DNA from: a bacterium
Lineage (GTDB): Bacteria > Auribacterota > Auribacteria > Auribacterales > Auribacteraceae
NCBI GenBank assembly: GCA_018435605.1
Contig: JAHDNF010000003.1
Location: 310,001-374,000, forward strand
Direction of reading: 5' to 3'
DNA: 64,000 nt
How positions within the stretch are numbered: position 1 is the first letter of the stretch; the number at the start of each line of letters is the position of its first letter. A model generated the notes under the pieces. The model saw only the letters and a list, made by a program, of their open reading frames with translations. It searched no databases and was not told the origin of the DNA. Of this stretch, positions 52,301 through 61,300 are shown piece by piece. The translations under genes and the position numbers were made by a program.

Positions 52301-55300
52301 CGAAGACGCAAATTTATTGGTCGAGTTCTATATTAATAATGTAAAAGTATTTCAGAAGAATAGTACTCCATATCAATATGTTTATAACGCGCCGGTTGAA
52401 GTAAACGGTACAACGCCTGTTGTCATTAAGGTAGTTGCACGTGACAGTCGTGATCAAACCGGTAGCGCCCAAGTAACTATAAATGTTGTTGATGATCAGC
52501 CGCCGTCTATAACTCAAATTATCGAACCGGTTGAGAACGCAGAACTCGTAAAAGGCCGTCCGTTTACCATTAAGGCATCGGCATTGGATGACGTGACAGT
52601 AGTTGATGTAACCTTCTATGCGGATAGTATTGCGATAGGTACAGTGACCGATGGCGCTGACGGAAGCGTTGACGGAAAATTTACGTTGAGTTACAGCGTG
52701 CCGTCATCATCGACGTTGAACGCAATGAATATCAAAGTTGTTGCTCGCGATAGCAAAAATCAGCTTTCGGATTCCAGCAGTCCGCAGGCTAACCGTCACA
52801 TTAAGTTGTTTGAAAACAGACCGCCTAATGTAAACATAACTTCTCCTTTGGCAATGACATCTATTACCGAAGGCAAAGAATTTACGGTGCAGGGTATAGC
52901 TACAGACGACGTAGCAGTTAATCAGGTTAAATTCTACATAGATGATCCTGCAACCGGCGTATGGATGACTTCAGGATCGTATACTTATACAACCACTTTG
53001 ACAATGCCGGCGTGGAGCGGAGTAAATCCGGATTACCATATCTTGCGTGCCGAGGGTGTTGATTTTGACGGCAATGTCGGTTATTCACGTGAAGTTACCT
53101 TGATAGCTATTGAAGATACCCCGCCGGTGGTTCAGATTGCCAGTCCGATTGACGGTGAAGGTTATATAGAAGATCTGCAGATTGCTTTGACCGCAACAGG
53201 CACTGATGATGTGGGTATAAAGAGAGTTGAATACTATGTAAACGGCGCTCTTGTAGGTTATGTGCCGCCTGTGGAAGGACCTATTTATACTACTCTCAAT
53301 CAAACTATAAATTATTCGTTGCCGAAATTGGAGAGTGGTGAAACATCGCGTACTTTAAATATTACGGTAAAAGCTATCGATACGAAGAATAATGAAGTCA
53401 CAGATTCGATAACTATCACTGTGTTAAAGGATCAGGCTCCATCGGTAGTGATAGTCGATCCGTTGTCAGGGTTCTCGTTTATAGGCGGAACTGTAACCGA
53501 AGTAACGCTTGACGCTACAGATGACCTCGGTGTGGTAAATGTAGAACTGTACGTAGATAATGTATATCAGGGACAAGCTGTTCTTTCATCGGGTTCAGTA
53601 TATAAAGGCAATGTTACCATACCTGCCAAGCCATTTAACTCGTCTGCACATATAAACGCTGTTGTAACAGACCGATATACCTCTACAACTTCAGCTACTG
53701 TCGGAGTTGTTGTGGGTGTAAGTTTACCGGAATTGAACACACTTCAACTTGGTTCGACTTCCGGCAGAGGTATAGTTACAGCCGGTGAATTTGCGTTTGT
53801 GGCTGACAACAACAAGGTGCGGGTAATCGATTTACGAAATGATGCCATCGAATGTGATGGAACTACTTTCTCGGTAGATTACGATGCGGGAAGATCGGTA
53901 TACAGTTTGACTTTCGATGAAGCGCAGGATGTTTCCAAAATACGTCTGCATATTGATCAGATATTCGGTTCGTATTTTGTAGCTACAGAAATCAGGGCTT
54001 ATAACGCCGCCGATCAGTTGTTGCAATATGTATATTCCGCATCCAGTACTACTATAACAGGCTACAATATAGCCGAAGCGATTGATGGCGACCTTGGCAT
54101 CACCACTGCGGAAAATGGATGGGCTGGCCCTGCCGGATCTAACGCGACACTTACATTGTCCTCATTATCCAGTGTGAAACGGGTAGAGATATATCAGTAT
54201 TCGACACTACCAAATACACGCATCGCCGCTTTACGTATATCGGTCAGCCAAGACGGAGCCAATTTCACGCCGGTTACTACGCTGGATGGCAGAGTATTGA
54301 AAATGCAATCGAACGACGATAAATTTATAATCGGAGAATACTCGCAGATTACTCTTACCGCTACGATCAATGCTTTAGCATATCAGAGCGGATATCTGTT
54401 TGCGGCGCTTTCCAATAAACTCGTTGTGCTCAATATGAGTAATTTAAAGGCACCTCAGGTTGTAGGCGAACTGGCAATTACAGGTTTGAAACAGTTGATC
54501 GCGCGTGGGCAAAACTTATATGCGATAACTCAAAACGACATTAAAGTAATCGGTATTAACCCGCCGACCGCTCCTTATCTTGGGTATACTCTGTCGCAAA
54601 CAGGGACTAAGAATGGTCTAGAGGTTGTCGGATCGACATTGTACGCTTCTATGGGAACTATAGTAGAGTCGTTCGATATAAGCGACCCGAAATCTCCTGA
54701 AGCAGGTATTACAGTTGATTTGGCAAGCATTGGGACTGCTGTTGCCAATGGATTGCTTGCCATTGGCGATGAATTGCAGGTTGTATATGGAAATAAGCTG
54801 GTTATTTTAAATAGAAGTGACCTTTCTGTAAGAGAAACGATAAATCTCCAATTAACGTCAGCCGCAATTACAAATGAAGGGTACCGCGAGTTTATTAGAT
54901 CGAGTAACGGTATTCTTGAATTGCTCAACGCCAGCGAAACTGACAGAGCTAATTATGGAATGTTCAAGTTACCAGCTACAATAGCAGAGACAGCAATTGC
55001 GGGCGATCTTGTTTTCGTAAGGACAAGCACCAGCCTTGAAATTAGAAAAATCGATTATGGTGTCGATATTATTTCCTCAGGGCTGTATATTGCGTCACCC
55101 GCAAACGACGCTACAGTAACGGAAGGTACTCAGATAGCTGTACTAGCCGAAGGTTTAAGCGATAATGATTCAATTGTTGAGTTCCTTGTTGACGGGGCTG
55201 TAGTATTTGTCGATTCAAGCATTCCGTATGAGTTTACTTTTGCGGCTCCGCTTAATTCAGCTGGAACTGTATATCATCTTTCTGCCAAAGCGGTTAATAT

Positions 55301-58300
55301 ATCAGGTAATTCACAGGATACCGAAATAATTACTATAATATCGGTTCCTGATACCGAACCGCCGACATTCGTGATTTCTCAACCTGAAAATAACAGCACT
55401 GTGATAGAAGGTCACATAGTTCAGATAAAGGCGGAAGATTTCGATGATAACGTGGGTGTAAAGGATGTACGAATCTTTGTGGACGGTGTGCAGAAAGCGT
55501 ATTACAATACTCCTCCGTTTGGTGTGATTTCATATAATTATCAGGTTCCTATAGTTAATGATGATCCGCCTTCACAGATAGTAATTGAAGTTATCGCTGA
55601 AGATGTCAACGGCAATATTTCGAATATACCTCAGATAGTATTGAATCGTGAGGAAGATACTACGCCTCCGGTTATTGCTATCACGGCGCCTGCCAGTGGG
55701 TTCTCATCTAGGCAGGGTTCGACTAGATCTATACAGGGAACTTTAACAGGTGACCGTCTGATTAACAGTATAACTATTATGTTCGGTTCAGTGACATTGG
55801 CGAGCAATCAGGTTACGCTGACCCAGAGTCAGGTTGACGATTTCCTGTATACCTTCAGCGCGAACTATACCATTCCGTTGAGCACGCCTGATGGTGCGGT
55901 AGTTATACAGGTAACTGCTCAGGATGCGGCTGGCAACAGCGGTTCGGAAACTGTTTCAGGTTCGATAGAACTTGACGCCAAACCGGTAATCACGTTCTTC
56001 GAGTGCAATCAATCTGGTATAGAATCAGGGACGATCTTTATGCGAGCTCAGGCTACAGATGATGTAGGTGTAGCTATGGTACGATTCCTTGTTGACGGTG
56101 TTGTGGTGAAAAATGACACTTCGGTATCCGGCGGATATTATGATCACACCTATACTATACCGTACGGTAAAGCTCCCGGAACATTGTCTGTTACTGCCAA
56201 TGCGGTTGATTCTATAGGTCAACATGGGCTTATGACTGATCCGGTTGTTGTCAACGTTATTAAAGACACCGTTCCTGTAGTGACTATTACAAGTCCGGCA
56301 GATGATTCACTTGCCGTAATAGAGGGCAGTTCATTGTCGGTTACGATACGCGGTTACGATCCTGATCAAACCGGTGGATTTAGATATATGCAAGTGTTGA
56401 GAGACGGCGTTTCCATAGCTCAGCCTTATTTTGGCACTGTATATGACAGAACCTATAGCGTATCGTTTACGGTACCTCATTTAAGCGGTTTGTATTCCGA
56501 GTACATGTCAATACAGGCAAGAATATTGGATTACAACAGCAATGTGTGGTATCCGTCAACGGAAAATCGTCAGGTAACGATTACACCTGATCAGCCTCCT
56601 ACGATAAATCCTGAGAATATTATTGTTCCTGCAAGCGCCAAGGAGCAAAGCTCGTTCTACGTGGATGTTGTGGTGAGCGTACCTGCAAACGATGACCGCG
56701 GTTTCCAATACTGCGATTTCTATATGAATTATTATAATGGTACAGATTGGGACAACGATACGTTTATAGAGAGAGATACAACCCTTACCGCAGGGTACGG
56801 AGCATCTTACTACAGGGTAACGGTTACAACTCCTAGAATATACAATTTTGATTACACCAAGTTCTATGTTTATGTGAAACTTCGTGACAATTATACCGGT
56901 CCGGTTAATCCGGAATTACATCTAGTTCAATCTGCCTTGATACCGATAAACATAGATGCAGATGATCCTCCTACGGTTTATATCAGCAGTCCTGCCGTTG
57001 GCGTTAACCTGTATGAAGGCGCGTCGGGTTCTGTCGAAGCGAAGGCTACGGATGATCGGGGTATGTCGCGTATGCGATATTACGTGGATCATGCTTTCCA
57101 GAAAGAGATTACCTCATCTTCATTGAGTGGAGGCGTTTATACATATACGACAACAGTAAATATGCCGTTGTTTGCTCCTAATTTCGGAGGTTCATATATT
57201 CCTACAAGTTCGTTTGGGGAATTGACCGGTATATATATCAACCAATATAATGATCTTGCGAAGATATCATTTACAATTAATTCAGGCACTGACAACGCTA
57301 CAGTTGTAGTACCTGTAAAACGTAATGATACGGATATACTTATTGAACAAAAAACTGTTTATTATATGTTGGACGGGACTTCTCATGCGATAGACGATGT
57401 AAGCCTCGGATTGATTTACAGCGGTAGCTTAGTTACAGGGTTGTCCGGTACTATTACAGTTGACAATATTACTTATTCGGTAGTTGCGGCTTTGGATGGA
57501 TCACATCCGGCGTTTACTCCGAAGTCGGTCTTGACTGTTCAGGCAGTGGATATTTCCGGTCAGACAACATTCTCGCAACCAGTAACAGTCAACTTACTAT
57601 ATGACTCCGGTCCGACCATAAACTTTACTTCGTTGCCGGATAATAACAGAATTCCTGCAGGATCCCGTGTGAAATTCACTGTCAGCTCTTTTGATGATGT
57701 GTCAATCAACCGTGTCGAATTCTATGTTCTCAAAGATCCTTATGATGCTAATGCAGACGGCGATCTTGAACAATATACTGCGGTTGTGATGACTCCGACG
57801 TCACAGGTAACATCGTATAATCCGACAGCCACTATCACTGTTCCGGCAGACATGATAGGCAAAACAGTTGCCGTCAAGGCAGTAGTTTTTGACAGCAAGA
57901 AACCGGTAGCGAATACTGCTGAGACGATATTGTACTATATCAATGTAAGATTCGGTGCGTTGCTTGTAAATGCGATTGGCATAAGCAATACCAACCGCGA
58001 ATTCTTGTCCGGTAACAGAAACTACATGGTAGGCGGATCAAACACTTACGCAAGGGTTATTCGGTATGAAGGTGTAGATACAGTACAGATAGACGGCGCG
58101 AATGTGGTAATTCCGTTCTCTCCGGGCAAAGGTTATATGGAATTGAGATTTGACACGGTAGTTAACGCCGCTCAGATTAAACTGCATGTAAAAGACAATT
58201 TTGCCTCGAACCGCAATATGGTGCTGGGTGAAATAGAATTTCTTGAGGAATTTAGCGATCAGCCTGCGGCAATTATTTATTCCAGAGCTACTTATGAACA

Positions 58301-61300
58301 GAGCAGTTATACGCTGAACGAAACGTATGACGGTATAATAGCCGCATCCGGCAACGGTTGGGCAATAAATGGAAATCCGCCGCAAACGGCATGGTGGTAT
58401 CTTGCCGAACCGAAGAATATCAATCGTATTCGTATACATCAGCCTTACGGCAGTTCTCATGAACTGAAAGATTTTGATATATATATCAGCACTGAGGCGC
58501 TCAATGAAATAAGTGTTTTGTCAGGCGATAAAGATGGTTTCGGGTTTCCGATACCGCTTCAGGCTGGCGATTCTATTCCGGATCTGGATGGCGACAATCA
58601 GATAGGTTATCCGAATGATTATTTTAATAACGGTACGATATCCGATCCTATATACACAGATACATGGGTTACCGCGACATTCTCCGCGGTGCAGAGTTTC
58701 TCTCTTGCCGGTCAAGAACCTTTATACGCACGGCTCAATGTTCTCGCAGGTGATGTGGAGACATCGGAATCAAGCAATATGCAAATACGGCTTGAAGGTA
58801 CGACAATTGCAAGTCAGAAGCTGTTGTCATATACTTCTCAAGGGCTGGGCGATGGCGGTATTACCTATACTTCATTCCCAATTCCTGCATCAATGGTTCA
58901 GAATTATGAAGACGGTGTCGCGACTTATCAATTCTACAACCCCGGTGCGATAGCGATAGATTATATTGAGACTATAATAGGTGTTGCCGGAGTAAGCGCT
59001 CTTTACGGACCGCAAAATCTGTCTATCAGTTATTTTGATCAGAACGGTTATGATTATCTGCCTGCATACCTTGCGCGGTCAATATCCTGCAACAATACGA
59101 TATATGATGCTGAATTAATCCATAAGCACTTATTTGTAACAAGTTATAATGAGGGATTGGAAATTTACAATTTCGATACAGTAAGCAACAATTACAACAA
59201 GGTCGGTAAGCTGGCCAATAAATTGGGTATAGACAGCGATACCAGAATAAAGACCATGGGTCGTTTGGGTTATATATCGGATTACAGCGATGGATTATAT
59301 GTGGTAGATTTAGGGAACAAGGCATACCCTGTGATAATCAGTCAGCTTTCCTTGGCGAATCTTAGGGAATTCTGTATATCCGATGGCAAGATTTATACAG
59401 CTACCACGGCCGGTGTGAAAGTATACGATCTCAATACTATGGCATTATTGACGACATTGCGCTCAAGCGACTCTATAAGAGATGTAGCTGTTCACGATGG
59501 ATATCTATATGTCGCCGTTGAATGGGGAATGTTGTATATATTCCGAACAGATAATTATGCACAGGTTGCTCAGAAATATACGACTCCGAGCGGCTGGCGG
59601 TTTGATATTGTGGGTGATTATCTTTTCCAGGTGGATAACGGTGATAATAATATATATGTTTACGATGTTTCAAATAAATCTAATATCAGCGAAGTGATGG
59701 TTATCGCTGATTACGAAGCTCAAAACACTAATTACAGACCCAAACGAGTTAAAGTCGTCGGTAATTATCTGTTTGTTGCTCTCGCGTATGACACTGTTTC
59801 TATATTCCGATTGAATTTCGGCGAAACCAGCGTACCGTCCGTAACTCTTGATGTGCCTACAGATGTGGTTGAAGGTAATACGATGACACTGACCGCCACG
59901 CCTGCTACGAAGGGGAATCTGAGTATAGAGTTCTTGCGTGACGGCATTCCTATAGGTGTGGTTACTAAATCGCCGTACACATTATCTTATGCTACTGAAC
60001 CGGGCGATGCAGGGGTAGTACATGAATACACAGCTCGCGCAATCAATTTGACCGGTATGGAAGGGCCGTTGTCAGAACCGGTATATGTAGCTACGGTACC
60101 GGATACGGTTGCTCCGGTTATTACCGTTCAATCGCCTGCCGCCAACTCGGAATTTCTAGAAGGAAGTTCTGTAACCCTTGTTATTGATGTTACAGACAAT
60201 TTATTTGTGGATACGGTATTCGTATCTGTTAACGGCGTGTTGCGTAGCACATTCTCGACGCCTCCATTTACAGGACTCACTGTTCCATATACCCTTGAAC
60301 TGGGCGACATAGAGCCGCAACACATTGATTTCGAAATAAAAGCGCGTGACGGTAACGGAGTTGAACATATAAAAGTTCATAGAATTATACGTACGCAGGA
60401 TTTACAGGCTCCGCAGGTTGCATTTATACAACCGGCTCAAGGAGCAAACTTCCTTGAAGGTTCTCTGGTACGTATGGTGTTTGATGTAACTGATAATATC
60501 GGGATATCTTCAGTTGAAGTTTCCGTAAACAACGTTTTAATGTTGTCGAAATCTACGTCTCCTTATACAGGGCTTGCTGTGGAATATCTGTTGCCGCTTG
60601 GCGCTATAGATCCTGAACAAGTACATTTCAGGGTTCGTACGGTTGATGTGAATTACAATTCGGCGGTTTTTGTCAGGACTATCAATCGCATACAGGATCT
60701 TCAAGCTCCATTTGTGAATCTGTATATGCCGAAACCTTCCGACGGATTACCTCAAAGTAGTGCTATCGTGTTGCTGGGTTCGGCAAATGATAATGTCGGT
60801 GTATCCAATATGACATTCGAAGCTGATGGAGCGCCGTTGAAGGTTTATGATAATTTTATATATATGATAGGCAAAGATGAGGCCGATCCTAAACCGTTTA
60901 CACGTACTCTGGGCGACAGTACTCCGATAGAATATGAATTCGGTTCCGGATTCCTCTTCCCGTTCTACGGTATTACGTACGATAGAGTATATATACATCA
61001 GAACGGTTATTTGACATTCGGCAATCCGGATCATGATACTGTTGTATCGGTTGAAAATTTTGTGGGTCCGAATCCTAGGATAGCGGCGTTGTTTACTCCG
61101 CAATACTGGTACATGCAGACAGCGGCTCAGAACGAATGGATAGTCAGCCTGCGTCAGTTCGACGACCGTTTGATCATTATTTATAACCTGTATCAGGGTG
61201 TTTATAATACGAGCACAGGCTCGAATCATTACGAAATTACATTATATGACAACGGGCTTATACAAGTAACATACGGGCAGTCGGGTAGCGCTAACGGTAC

